From: an uncultured Bacteroidales bacterium
Lineage (GTDB): Bacteria; Bacteroidota; Bacteroidia; Bacteroidales; F082
Length of the DNA stretch: 52,366 bases
Direction: 5' to 3'
Assembly (NCBI GenBank): GCA_937902805.1
Contig: CALEMB010000095.1
Span: forward strand, 1 to 52,366
Positions 17,799-25,731 of this stretch are shown here, one piece after another. Position 1 is the stretch's first letter; every line of letters begins with the position of its first letter. The translations under genes were made by a program, and so were the position numbers. The notes below the pieces were generated by a model that did no database searches, was not told the origin of the DNA, and was given only the letters and a program-made list of their open reading frames with translations.

Positions 17799-17852
17799 CG
17801 GTAAACGGTTGCCTGTCGTTTACCGTCCGGATGGCTGTCGGGCGGTAAACGG
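17799..17852. repeat. CGGTAAACG repeats with hairpin
   Basis: CGGTAAACG (17799-17807) pairs with CGTTTACCG (17817-17825) to form a 9-bp stem with a 9-base loop. A third copy in direct orientation lies at 17843-17852. The same motif follows the duplicated copy near 17272-17281. Confidence 0.7.
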
Positions 17853-17880
17853 ATTGAAGCCGGCTTGGCATCCGAAACTT

Positions 17881-17904
17881 ACCCAGTTACCCAGTTACCC
17901 ACTT
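17881..17904. repeat. ACCCAGTT array, three 8-bp units
   Basis: ACCCAGTT, ACCCAGTT and ACCCACTT sit head to tail at 17881, 17889 and 17897. The sequence just before it, CCGAAACTT, also occurs at about 16320, where a single ACCCACT follows. Confidence 0.75.
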
Positions 17905-17930
17905 ATGACAGGAAAGTTTTGTCTGAAAAA

Positions 17931-17996
17931 ACGAACCTATGTTCGTCGCCTCATGAACCTATGTTCGTTGGCACATGAACCTATGTTCATTTTGCC
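17931..17996. repeat. 22-bp palindromic tandem array, GAACCTATGTTC
   Basis: GAACCTATGTTC (inverted repeat GAAC-N4-GTTC) occurs at 17933, 17955 and 17977 with an exact 22-bp period. A diverged copy of the first unit and its flank lies near 17174-17196. Confidence 0.85.
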
Positions 17997-18080
17997 GTGA
18001 GGTTTCCGATGCTTGTTGGGCATAAACTAAGCCTAATTCATCATCAAATCACAATTTCACGAACTTTTATTGCAATTTGC

Positions 18081-18109
18081 TTGTTTTGTAGGAAAAATTG
18101 CTATATTTG
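18081..18109 (+). promoter_or_regulatory. Promoter of leader RNA and HTH gene
   Basis: TATATTTG (18102-18109) is a good -7 element, and TTG at 18081-18083 lies 18 bases upstream as the -33 element. Transcription would start near 18115, leaving a leader of about 280 nt before the ATG at 18398. Confidence 0.65.
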
Positions 18110-18114
18110 CGGCA

Positions 18115-18361
18115 TTGAATCAACTAATTGTATCACCTAAACCGACATACAAGAAGAATAGAGACTTTACACAGTAAATAAACAAATAGCATAGAGACCA
18201 ATTGCTTCTATCCAAAAATTTGGCGATTTTCGATGAAGTGTTTTCTCCAAGAATTAGTCAATATGCCCACGCTAAGCGTGAGGCTAGACTTTTTCACGGG
18301 AGAAACAGGTTACGCCAAATACCTTGGATAGCGCGAAACGGTCGGGTTTCACGCTTTTTTT
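18115..18361 (+). ncRNA. Structured leader RNA or small RNA ahead of the HTH gene
   Basis: A promoter at 18081-18109 and an intrinsic terminator at 18331-18361 bound a transcript of about 245 nt with no convincing reading frame. Near its 3' end a small hairpin, CACGC-TAA-GCGTG (18268-18280), sits before the terminator. GCGTGA (18276-18281) could instead pair with TCACGC in the terminator's right arm, so the two structures are mutually exclusive, as in an attenuator. It could equally be a free-standing small RNA. I cannot place it in a named RNA family from memory. Confidence 0.5.
18331..18361 (+). terminator. Intrinsic terminator upstream of the HTH gene
   Basis: GCGCGAAAC (18331-18339) pairs with GTTTCACGC (18346-18354) with one mismatch around a 6-base loop. 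Seven T's follow (18355-18361). It lies 36 bases before the HTH start codon, so read-through must occur or be controlled unless another promoter is used. Confidence 0.8.
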
Positions 18362-18397
18362 GCTGTCTTTTTTATAACAACCATCAACAATACACCT

Positions 18398-18733
18398 ATG
18401 GCCAAACCACACAGAATACATATCGGACACCTTATTAAAAAGGTATTTGATGAAAAAGGAATAAGTGTGACCGAGTTTGCGCGCTGCATCAACTGTGCGA
18501 GGCCAAATGTGTATTCCATTTTTGAGCGATACGATATTGGCGTGGAACAACTAATTGACATTTCAGAAGCTTTGGATCACAATTTCTTGGATGACGTTCA
18601 ACAAAAAAGCGGTTTGAAAACATCTTTGAAAGCACAACAATTGGATGTCCATCTCAATCTTAAAAATTGTCCAGCAGAGAAAGCAGAACAGATAACTTTA
18701 TTGCTGAAGGAATTGATGATGAAGATGAATTGA
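18398..18733 (+). CDS. Small HTH (XRE/Cro-like) DNA-binding protein
   Basis: 111 residues. Residues 8-65 (HIGHLIKKVFDEKGISVTEF, then ARCINCARPNVYSIFERYDI) form a five-helix Cro/XRE-like domain, with the recognition helix around NCARPNVYSIF. The C-terminal 45 residues are hydrophilic and end in a predicted helix. Proteins of this kind, about 110 residues with the HIGxLIKxVFDExG start, are common in Bacteroidetes accessory DNA. It lies behind a terminated leader RNA and 151 bases ahead of the seven-gene operon, which has its own promoter. It is the obvious candidate regulator of that operon; this is an inference from position. Confidence 0.8.
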   Translation: MAKPHRIHIGHLIKKVFDEKGISVTEFARCINCARPNVYSIFERYDIGVEQLIDISEALDHNFLDDVQQKSGLKTSLKAQQLDVHLNLKNCPAEKAEQITLLLKELMMKMN

Positions 18734-18787
18734 ATATAAACAGTAAATATTATCAACGAAAACGTAAATTCTTTTGACGATTGTGTT

Positions 18788-18818
18788 TTTGATGCAAATA
18801 GTCGTATATCTATTTTTG
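18788..18818 (+). promoter_or_regulatory. Promoter of the seven-gene operon
   Basis: TTTG (18788-18791), 19 bases, then TATTTTTG (18811-18818): a near-ideal Bacteroidetes promoter. The transcript would start near 18825, about 60 nt before the ATG at 18885. Confidence 0.8.
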
Positions 18819-18884
18819 CAACTAATTTCTCTCTGTAAAGAAAACAAATAAATAAACACTTAATAACCACAAAAAACCTTTGTC

Positions 18885-20003
18885 ATGAATAAGTCAAATG
18901 CCTTAAAAATCATTTTTTGGATAGCAACAATTGGTTGCTTCATTTTCGGATATTACAACACTCATTTGGGATTACGTACCTTCAACGCTTTTGGAAGTGG
19001 CAAGGGAAGTTGGTTCTTGGCGGCCATTCCTTTGGTGATGGTTTTTGGTGGATATGTAGCTGCTGTACAAGGAAAAAAAGGAATGCTTGCTCTTTATCTA
19101 ACAGGAGAGATTATTTTCTTCATTTTCAACCTCACTTATTTGTACCCTACTTATCTTGGAAGGACTTTGGTGAAGGAAGAAGCACAAGCGCTCAATGATT
19201 CCCTCACATCTTATCAAACGAAGATAGATAACCTTATCATAAAAAAATCAAATGAAACAGGAGATGACCTTCAAGGATTGACAAAAAACATTCGCGATTT
19301 GCGAATTGCGAGAAATATGCTGTTAAAAGAAATAATAGACAGAAAAGGATTCGGTTCAGAAGCACAAAAACAACTAGACATAATCAATAAGATAGCAGAA
19401 ACTAATATGACTGGAGAGCGAGAAATCGGTGATACTCCTGAAAAAAGACAAAAACTATACGATGATTGGAAGAGTCTTGTTGACGATGTAATAAAAGATT
19501 ACAGGAAACGGATGATAGGGGATCAACAGATTGCTGACAAGTTGTTTGAATTACAAGATAATATAACCGAACTATCGGATAAAAATGGCATACTACTTAG
19601 TGTGATTCTGCTTGACGATACCGTTGGCAACATCAACAGTGAAAAAATGATACTGAAAGAGCAATCAAAAAAATTGCAAGGATTGACCACAGAACTTGAC
19701 AAAATAGCAGACAATGTTAATTCAATAGCACCTTATACATTCAATAAGATTGCTGTAAACAACAAAGGAACAATCCCATTCCCAAAAACCCAACAACTTG
19801 GAACTTTTCAGCACACTATGATATCTGTCGGAGAACGAATTGGCAAACTTGACACATGGGGTGTCATCATCATATGCTTCTTTTTCGACCTGCTTGGGCC
19901 GTTCTTGTTCTATTTCTATTTGAGAAAAGACGATTCGGATGACTATGAGCCTTCGTCAGAAACAGGTTGGGGAACTTGGTGGGAAAATCTTCGAAACAAA
20001 TAA
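18885..20003 (+). CDS. Coiled-coil inner-membrane protein, first gene of the GTPase-protease operon
   Basis: 372 residues, no recognised family. Three transmembrane helices lie at about 8-28, 43-62 and 66-90. A long charged helical region (about 95-300) follows, rich in Lys, Glu, Asp and Gln with heptad-like Leu/Ile spacing (NLIIKKSNETGDDLQGL, QLDIINKIAE, LFELQDNITELSDK). A fourth helix lies at about 324-347 (WGVIIICFFFDLLGPFLFYFYL), then a short acidic tail with several Trp. With both hydrophobic blocks in the membrane, the 230-residue coiled coil forms one large loop on one side. It could be a scaffold or sensor for the GTPase encoded 24 bases downstream. Base composition is A/T rich like the rest of the operon. 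Confidence 0.78.
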   Translation: MNKSNALKIIFWIATIGCFIFGYYNTHLGLRTFNAFGSGKGSWFLAAIPLVMVFGGYVAAVQGKKGMLALYLTGEIIFFIFNLTYLYPTYLGRTLVKEEAQALNDSLTSYQTKIDNLIIKKSNETGDDLQGLTKNIRDLRIARNMLLKEIIDRKGFGSEAQKQLDIINKIAETNMTGEREIGDTPEKRQKLYDDWKSLVDDVIKDYRKRMIGDQQIADKLFELQDNITELSDKNGILLSVILLDDTVGNINSEKMILKEQSKKLQGLTTELDKIADNVNSIAPYTFNKIAVNNKGTIPFPKTQQLGTFQHTMISVGERIGKLDTWGVIIICFFFDLLGPFLFYFYLRKDDSDDYEPSSETGWGTWWENLRNK

Positions 20004-20027
20004 TTAACAACAAAAAACACTAGAACC

Positions 20028-20999
20028 ATGGCTGTAGAAATAAACACAAACAACACTTCCAGCAGTTCTTCTGGAGGATCCACTAACATAGAAATAAAAA
20101 CAGGTTTCTCTTCACAAGTAAAATACAAATTTGTAGGTGAGTGTGATTTGTCAACAATTCCTGAGGATGAGATTTTCAAAGACATTGCAAAAAGAATGCA
20201 AAACAAACGTCGCTTGATAATTCCTATCGGGCTTCCAAATTCGGGTAAGTCAATGTTTATTGCCTCTTTGATAGCTTATGCCTTCAGACGAGCCGAAAAA
20301 GATGATAACTCTTGCAATTTTGAACATGTATCTGACTTGGAACTTTCAGGAATTCAGAGTATTATTGACGATTTAGACAATCAAAAAACATTGGGTAGTA
20401 CCCACAGAAGCCACTTTTCCATTATTGACTTAGATATGATATCTAATTATCGTAAAAATAAAAAGATTAAGGTGTCATTACTTGATTTCGCCGGAGAAGA
20501 TATTTTACGCTTACTAGGGAGGATGCCTGACGACCAAAATGTTGGTTATAAGATTGGAAGAATCCTTGACGCCTGTATTGTTCAAAAAGCCATCTTTGCT
20601 ATATTAACGCCAGTTGATGAAAATTTTACTGAGTTAGGGGATGTTTCGGAATTTGACAAAAATGAGGACACTATTATGAAAGGTTTTATTGATAGAGTCA
20701 AAAGTCATAATCCTAAGCTTTACCAAAAAACTAAATTTTTAATGGTTGTAACAAAAAGCGACAAACTATCGGATAAAACAGCAACCAAAGTGTTTTTAAA
20801 GGAGCATCGTAATCAACTTTATAACGAATATTCAAGTAATTCCAAATCATACGGATTGATTCGTTATTCCGTTGGAGAGGTTATGGGTGACACCATTATG
20901 GACATTAAACTGCGTTCGCCTAAAAACTTTTGGTATACGCTGTATCGATGGTGTACAGGCATGCATGTACTTCCATGGTGGATACGAATCTTCTCATAA
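20028..20999 (+). CDS. Ras-like P-loop GTPase
   Basis: 323 residues. The GTPase motifs are in order: Walker A/G1 GLPNSGKS (68-75), a candidate G2 region with Thr/Ser around 122-128, Walker B/G3 LLDFAGED with DxxG at 153-156, and G4 TKSD (242-245) after a hydrophobic strand FLMVV. The TKSD in place of NKxD still fits guanine recognition. The first 45 residues are low-complexity (Ser/Asn/Gly) and probably disordered. The C-terminus ends in aromatic and basic residues (WYTLYRWCTGMHVLPWW) that may touch the membrane. It resembles the GTPases of predicted bacterial conflict systems (the 'double-GTPase' type described by Burroughs and Aravind), but only as a general likeness. Cytosolic; probably the switch of the operon. 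Confidence 0.8.
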   Translation: MAVEINTNNTSSSSSGGSTNIEIKTGFSSQVKYKFVGECDLSTIPEDEIFKDIAKRMQNKRRLIIPIGLPNSGKSMFIASLIAYAFRRAEKDDNSCNFEHVSDLELSGIQSIIDDLDNQKTLGSTHRSHFSIIDLDMISNYRKNKKIKVSLLDFAGEDILRLLGRMPDDQNVGYKIGRILDACIVQKAIFAILTPVDENFTELGDVSEFDKNEDTIMKGFIDRVKSHNPKLYQKTKFLMVVTKSDKLSDKTATKVFLKEHRNQLYNEYSSNSKSYGLIRYSVGEVMGDTIMDIKLRSPKNFWYTLYRWCTGMHVLPWWIRIFS

Positions 21000-21022
21000 T
21001 CCCTCTATCAAAAGGTTAGGAA

Positions 21023-22849
21023 ATGATTGACATTGTTGTATTTGGTAAACCAAGAGCTTTTGAGTCCTTTGAATTCGAGTTTGAAGGCAAAAGACTTCAA
21101 TTCCCCGAAAATTCACACACGGAGCCTAGTATTAGACCTAAGAATTTTGACGAGCCAATATTTCATTATTTTAGGAAAGACGGTATAGCTTGTTGGGAGG
21201 TTTATAGGAGGTGTCGTGGCTTTGATAACGACCGTTCAGGTATCGTTTTTGGAATCGGAATAAAATCTGACAGGGATTTTGGTTTGGCTGATTCGTTGGG
21301 TAGCATATTGATGCCTTATTGGGAGGTTTTTGCACAAGCTTTTCTTGATCAAAACAATAAGTTTCAATTTGAAAGTATTGTCGGTTTTCTAAAAACCACA
21401 AAGTGGGGTACTGACGACGAGGAAAAAGTTCGCAGCAAGTTCAGCAATCATACACATCAAGTAGGTGGCTTGGCAGAATCCCCTTTGTTACTAGCAGTTC
21501 CAGATATTAATGAACTCAATTCTTTTGAGAACACCATTAAGGAGTACACCGATGTTTATCTCGCTAGCCGTCCTGATATCTTCCAAGATTCAATAAACCG
21601 TGATGTTTTAATGAAACGGGCAAACAATGTAATACATATTATTAATGAAGGGACAATTGTAAAACTAGATACTGAATCGGGAGGCAAAGAAAAGGAAAAA
21701 GAAGGTAATAATAGAAAATGGACATGGATTTGGGGCGGAAATAACGGAGTTACAGGAACTTCAGGGTCTGAGAAAAAAGACCCTAAAGGAAAGGGAATCC
21801 CTTCCAAACATATTGCAGCAATTGCCGTATTATTGATAATTGTTGGGACGTTATTTTTTATTTTCAAATCAAAGCCTGCCGACAGGATTGTGTTGGCAAA
21901 AGCACCTGAAAGTGGATGTATCTCTGATGATTTCAATCTTAATCCTAAATTGTATCATGGTAATTCTGGAAGGACTTCAACAAACCTTGAAGATATTGAT
22001 TGGAAAGTGGAAGGTGAAGGCAAGGGATTTGTTGAAATACTGGTAGATGATAAAAAGAATGTTTGCGTGCATTTCAAAGATGAATATTTCAAAACAAAAC
22101 ATACAGAAAGGAGCATTACTGTGATAGCTTCCCTTAATGGGAAAGATTTGGCCGTGGAAAACAACAATTATTCTTTGGAAAAATACATGGGTAGAAAGGC
22201 CAATTATGTTTCATTGAAAAGATATGATAAACCAATTGAGAACAAATTTCCTGATATAAGTAGTATTATTGATACGATTGCTTATTTTGACGGTAAGACT
22301 TACGATTTGAATGTTTCAACGATTATTGATGTAAGTGATTTTTCAATTACAGGACAGGATTCCCAGTATGCAGAAATAAAAAAAGATGCGGATGGAAATT
22401 TGAAATTATTTGTCAAAGGGAATCGTCCTTCGTCAGAAAATGATGTTAAGATAACAGTCGTTGTTAATGTTGAGGGAAAGAAGTCTGAAAAGAATTATAC
22501 AATAATAAAAAAGAAAAATTCTGGTACAGGTTCAACAGACGGCGGGCGGCCAGCGGAAAAAGGAACTATAATGTGTAAGAGAAAAGCCCAACAGGATGAA
22601 CCATATGGGCAGCTTCCTTCTTCATTTCGTTCCGATGATATTAAGAATTATCATTTTATTGCAATGGATCGAAATGGAGCTCGAATCGCTAATGGAGTTT
22701 GGGATTGTGAAAGTAAAGACATACAATTTAAACATAGTGATCATCAAGAAACATCAATCAAAAACAGTCCCCCACCAGGTAACTATACAATAATGTATTG
22801 TGTCGGTTCAAATATACGAGCAGAAGTATCTATTACAATTACAGAATAA
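21023..22849 (+). CDS. Single-pass membrane protein: cytosolic GTPase-associated-like domain, periplasmic Ig-like region
   Basis: 608 residues, no signal peptide. Residues 1-215 form a globular domain (MIDIVVFGKPRAFESFEFEF, IFHYFRKDG, DRSGIVFGIGIKSD) that I cannot assign firmly. Its place right after the GTPase gene suggests a partner such as a GTPase-associated (GAP1-N-like) domain. A Gly/Lys-rich linker leads to one transmembrane helix at about 263-281 (HIAAIAVLLIIVGTLFFIF). The remainder, about 320 residues, is beta-rich with at least two Ig-like stretches and a final domain holding four Cys (IMCKRK, VWDCES, IMYCVG). The likely topology is N-terminus in, C-terminus in the periplasm. It would carry a signal between the GTPase and the periplasmic lipoproteins. 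Confidence 0.72.
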   Translation: MIDIVVFGKPRAFESFEFEFEGKRLQFPENSHTEPSIRPKNFDEPIFHYFRKDGIACWEVYRRCRGFDNDRSGIVFGIGIKSDRDFGLADSLGSILMPYWEVFAQAFLDQNNKFQFESIVGFLKTTKWGTDDEEKVRSKFSNHTHQVGGLAESPLLLAVPDINELNSFENTIKEYTDVYLASRPDIFQDSINRDVLMKRANNVIHIINEGTIVKLDTESGGKEKEKEGNNRKWTWIWGGNNGVTGTSGSEKKDPKGKGIPSKHIAAIAVLLIIVGTLFFIFKSKPADRIVLAKAPESGCISDDFNLNPKLYHGNSGRTSTNLEDIDWKVEGEGKGFVEILVDDKKNVCVHFKDEYFKTKHTERSITVIASLNGKDLAVENNNYSLEKYMGRKANYVSLKRYDKPIENKFPDISSIIDTIAYFDGKTYDLNVSTIIDVSDFSITGQDSQYAEIKKDADGNLKLFVKGNRPSSENDVKITVVVNVEGKKSEKNYTIIKKKNSGTGSTDGGRPAEKGTIMCKRKAQQDEPYGQLPSSFRSDDIKNYHFIAMDRNGARIANGVWDCESKDIQFKHSDHQETSIKNSPPPGNYTIMYCVGSNIRAEVSITITE

Positions 22850-22863
22850 ACAAAACTATAAAT

Positions 22864-23493
22864 ATGAAAAAAGCAACAATATATTTAGCTTTCATAATGA
22901 TTCTTTGCGGAGTGTGCTTATCAGGGTGCTCCATTCAAAGAAAGACAGAACCGAAAAAAAGCCAATTGATTATTGAGAACAAACAATTACAAAAGAAAAA
23001 CACCGAGCTGAACAATCAACTAAAGGATGTTGCAGCGGAACTGAACACCCTCAAAGCAGAATTGCTGAAACCAAGGGCAAAAGGAAAGTACCCAGGTGAA
23101 ATAGATGAATTGTTGAATATTGAAGATGCTTCTATCTTTACAAACAATTTCAAACTATATGAATTATCATCAGTTCACCCTAGAAGTCGAAATATGTACC
23201 AATGGGTCAAGAATATCCATGAACTTGGAGAGCAATTGATGCAAATTGAAAAGGATCATCAAACAATTGACAAATTCAATGAAGACATTGCCAATATGCC
23301 CCCACAAACGATTGAGCAATTAAAATCACTTAATACAGCTATTAAAGACAATATACGCGCGGCAGACAAGTTGCGCCAGGATATTGATGTGTCATACAGC
23401 GAAATGAAGATGGCTTTCACATCTGCCCAAATGAATTACTACAGAGATTTGGTTGGCAAGCTCAACAACTTCATTAACATCTATTTTGAATAG
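22864..23493 (+). CDS. Coiled-coil lipoprotein
   Basis: 209 residues from the ATG at 22864, chosen because it gives a lipoprotein signal peptide (YLAFIMILCGVCLSGC). A further in-frame start at 22798 would lie inside the previous gene and lack a signal. After the lipid-anchored Cys there is a coiled coil (QLIIENKQLQKKNTELNNQL) of about 45 residues. A mostly helical domain follows, with no family I recognise. The gap to the previous gene is 14 bases and to the next 1 base. It is probably a periplasmic structural or adaptor component of the operon. Confidence 0.75.
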   Translation: MKKATIYLAFIMILCGVCLSGCSIQRKTEPKKSQLIIENKQLQKKNTELNNQLKDVAAELNTLKAELLKPRAKGKYPGEIDELLNIEDASIFTNNFKLYELSSVHPRSRNMYQWVKNIHELGEQLMQIEKDHQTIDKFNEDIANMPPQTIEQLKSLNTAIKDNIRAADKLRQDIDVSYSEMKMAFTSAQMNYYRDLVGKLNNFINIYFE

Positions 23494-23494
23494 C

Positions 23495-24178
23495 ATGAAG
23501 AGTAATCTCTTTGCCATTTTCATATTTGTAGTTCTCCTGCAATCGTGTTCTGCTGATTGCAAAGAAGAAACCATACAAAAACCAATATGGAAAACCCGAT
23601 ACGAAGAATACTGGGTAAAAAAAGATACTATCAAAGAAATAATAGTAACTGTTGACACATTGGTATCGTACAAGGTGACAAATTATTGGACAAAGAAGAA
23701 CTATTATAGAAACTCACATGATGAAACCTATGCTGCTACTGCCACACATTATATCACTATACAGAATGACAACGACAAGTATTCCAATGCTTTTGCAATG
23801 CGAATGACAGGAAAAGAATACAATGAATCATCAAAAAAATGGGTCGATTTTGATAGGAAGACTGAGTATTCGACAATCTATCCAAATAGCAGTTGTACTT
23901 TTTCATTAAGTCATTCTGATTGGTGGCGTAATGACCAATCGAATCTTGCGGAAGGGAATGTTCAGATATACATCTTACAAATGCCTTCTACTGTTAGCGT
24001 GACAAAACAAATTGTCTCAAAATACGACAAAAAATGTATTCGTCGTATTGATGAATTGACTTTCACAGACACTATCGTCAACAATTGTGAATGTGACGTT
24101 GACGCATTAAAAGCTGAATATAAAGCCATTCAAAAAACATACGAGAAACTGCTAAACGAAAGGCTGATTAAAGAATAA
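23495..24178 (+). CDS. Lipoprotein of unknown function
   Basis: 227 residues from the ATG at 23495, one base after the previous stop. The signal FAIFIFVVLLQSC gives a lipobox Cys. The mature protein starts with a charged stretch (KEEIVKKDTIKEIIVTVDT-like) and a beta-rich domain with many Tyr, Trp and Asn (YYRNSHDETYAATATHYITI, DWWRNDQSN). It ends with a short helix. An internal pair of Cys (NNCECD) lies near residue 203. I recognise no family. The adjoining genes overlap tightly, so translation is probably coupled. Confidence 0.72.
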   Translation: MKSNLFAIFIFVVLLQSCSADCKEETIQKPIWKTRYEEYWVKKDTIKEIIVTVDTLVSYKVTNYWTKKNYYRNSHDETYAATATHYITIQNDNDKYSNAFAMRMTGKEYNESSKKWVDFDRKTEYSTIYPNSSCTFSLSHSDWWRNDQSNLAEGNVQIYILQMPSTVSVTKQIVSKYDKKCIRRIDELTFTDTIVNNCECDVDALKAEYKAIQKTYEKLLNERLIKE

Positions 24179-24182
24179 GACC

Positions 24183-25730
24183 ATGAAGCACTGTGTACAA
24201 ACAATCTTTTTTCTGTTTTCAATCATACTATTAACAAACTGCAATAACAAAAACGAAAACAGAGACTTCTATTTTGATGGAGAATTTCCTCCCATTGAAA
24301 CCATCACCATCACTGAAAACGGAAAAGACTATGCCATTCCTGCCATATCTGGACAATGCATTGTCTTTTTCAAAGATGAAGTTACGCAGCCGCAAGCAAA
24401 GACCATAATTGAGAAGAATGGCGGTAAAATCATAGAGCAAATGCCCGACTTCAATTATTATCTTGCATTGGTCAAAGAAGGAAAAGAAAACACATTCATT
24501 AGCCGTATGCGGGAAGAAAAGCATGTGGAATATATATTTCTAAACAGCATAAACAAGGGTAATTCTGAAGTATACGTATTAGACAATTTTAAGGATGTTG
24601 AGCCAAAGCTATTAACCACCCACGGAAATGCTGTTGTAGCGACTTTTTCAAAGTACAGCGGAGCACTTAGTCACGTTCATGGGGTCAACAGAGAAATAAT
24701 GAATGACGTTCAAGCAGAAACAAAGCTTGGACAGTATTGGGAAGCTATTAAGGTAATTGCTACAGCAAATTCATTATGTACAGATTTAATGAACTCTGTT
24801 TCAAATACGAAAAATGGCGACATTACAATGATTAATATGTCTTTTGGTGTCGGTTTATCAGATAAAGAAGAAAGGTTGTTATTTGAAGATGCCTCAAAAG
24901 AAGAACAAGATAATTATATAATGAACTATGCAAAGAGTTTAGAGAACCTGTCCGTTTGTTTTGAAAAAATGAGAAAAAAGGGGTATTCTAATTTTATCGT
25001 TTCCAAATCATCTGGCAATGAAGGGATGTATCAAATGGAATTGATATTGAATGAATTGGATGGAAACACTTTGCAGTCCTTACGAAATCATCTTATCCTT
25101 GTCAATGCATATGATGCAAAGGAAAATACCTTATACTCAAATAACGTAAAGAAAAAGAACACTTTATCCACAACTATTGATGTTACCCCAGAGCTTTGGT
25201 CAGGTACTTCGTTTGCTGCTCCAAAACTATTAGGCTTTGTGGATAAAGTTATTTCCAAATACAAATCCTTAAAGGCTCAAGATATAATAGCAGCCATTCG
25301 CAATGCGACACCATCCGACACAAAACAGCCCATGACATATGAGATGTTGGAAAAAGAAGCTGCAAAACTAGCTGAAACAAGAAAGCAATGCAAACAATAC
25401 ACATTTACCCTCAACATGACATCCGACTACAAAGGAGAATGGGACTTGTCTGATGGGAAAGGTCAAGAAATAGTAAAATATCACGTTCATGATACATATA
25501 GCTATGAGTACTTGTCTGGTAACAAGATGGCTATAGACATCGATAATACGACCAATTATGATTTGGAAATTCTTTTGGAAGTTCTTGATCCCGACAAAGA
25601 AGTACGGTCATTAAGATATATGCTCGAAAAGGGGCAAAAAGAATCATTTTATGCTCAGCGATTGGATTTGTTTGGCGATTCAGACCATATAAGCGTAAGA
25701 GAAACACAAGTAACAATTACAACCTGGTAA
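24183..25730 (+). CDS. Subtilisin-like (S8) serine protease, lipoprotein
   Basis: 515 residues. The lipoprotein signal ends LLTNC, with Cys20 lipidated. Residues 57-122 look like an inhibitor I9-type propeptide (CIVFFKDEVTQPQAKTIIEK). The protease core follows: Asp134 in YVLDNF, His147 in TTHGNAV, oxyanion Asn279 in SSGNEG and Ser343 in SGTSFAAP, so the full catalytic triad is present. The Asp motif is reduced compared with the usual DTGV/DSGV, and the spacing between Asp and His is short. A beta-rich C-terminal domain (about 395-515) has no recognised family. Expected to act in the periplasm or at the outer membrane, and to be the effector or processing enzyme of the operon. Separated from its neighbours by 4 bases and 1 base. 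Confidence 0.83.
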   Translation: MKHCVQTIFFLFSIILLTNCNNKNENRDFYFDGEFPPIETITITENGKDYAIPAISGQCIVFFKDEVTQPQAKTIIEKNGGKIIEQMPDFNYYLALVKEGKENTFISRMREEKHVEYIFLNSINKGNSEVYVLDNFKDVEPKLLTTHGNAVVATFSKYSGALSHVHGVNREIMNDVQAETKLGQYWEAIKVIATANSLCTDLMNSVSNTKNGDITMINMSFGVGLSDKEERLLFEDASKEEQDNYIMNYAKSLENLSVCFEKMRKKGYSNFIVSKSSGNEGMYQMELILNELDGNTLQSLRNHLILVNAYDAKENTLYSNNVKKKNTLSTTIDVTPELWSGTSFAAPKLLGFVDKVISKYKSLKAQDIIAAIRNATPSDTKQPMTYEMLEKEAAKLAETRKQCKQYTFTLNMTSDYKGEWDLSDGKGQEIVKYHVHDTYSYEYLSGNKMAIDIDNTTNYDLEILLEVLDPDKEVRSLRYMLEKGQKESFYAQRLDLFGDSDHISVRETQVTITTW

Positions 25731-25731
25731 T

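Larger units (their letters stand above)
16300..18080. other. Intergenic relic region without an intact gene
   Basis: About 1.8 kb where reading frames are short and show no family resemblance except two fragments (16995-17129 and 17604-17660). It contains at least seven short tandem arrays (listed separately), an AT-rich stretch at 16800-16880, and duplicated stretches. For example CCAAACTCACGAGGCGG occurs near 17258 and again at 17785. It looks like a scar zone where mobile or conflict genes were repeatedly inserted and lost, next to the accessory island that starts at 18.1 kb. Confidence 0.7.

Noticed and set aside
17776..18000. 74-codon open frame
   Set aside because: It is made entirely of the palindromic and tandem arrays at 17773-17996.
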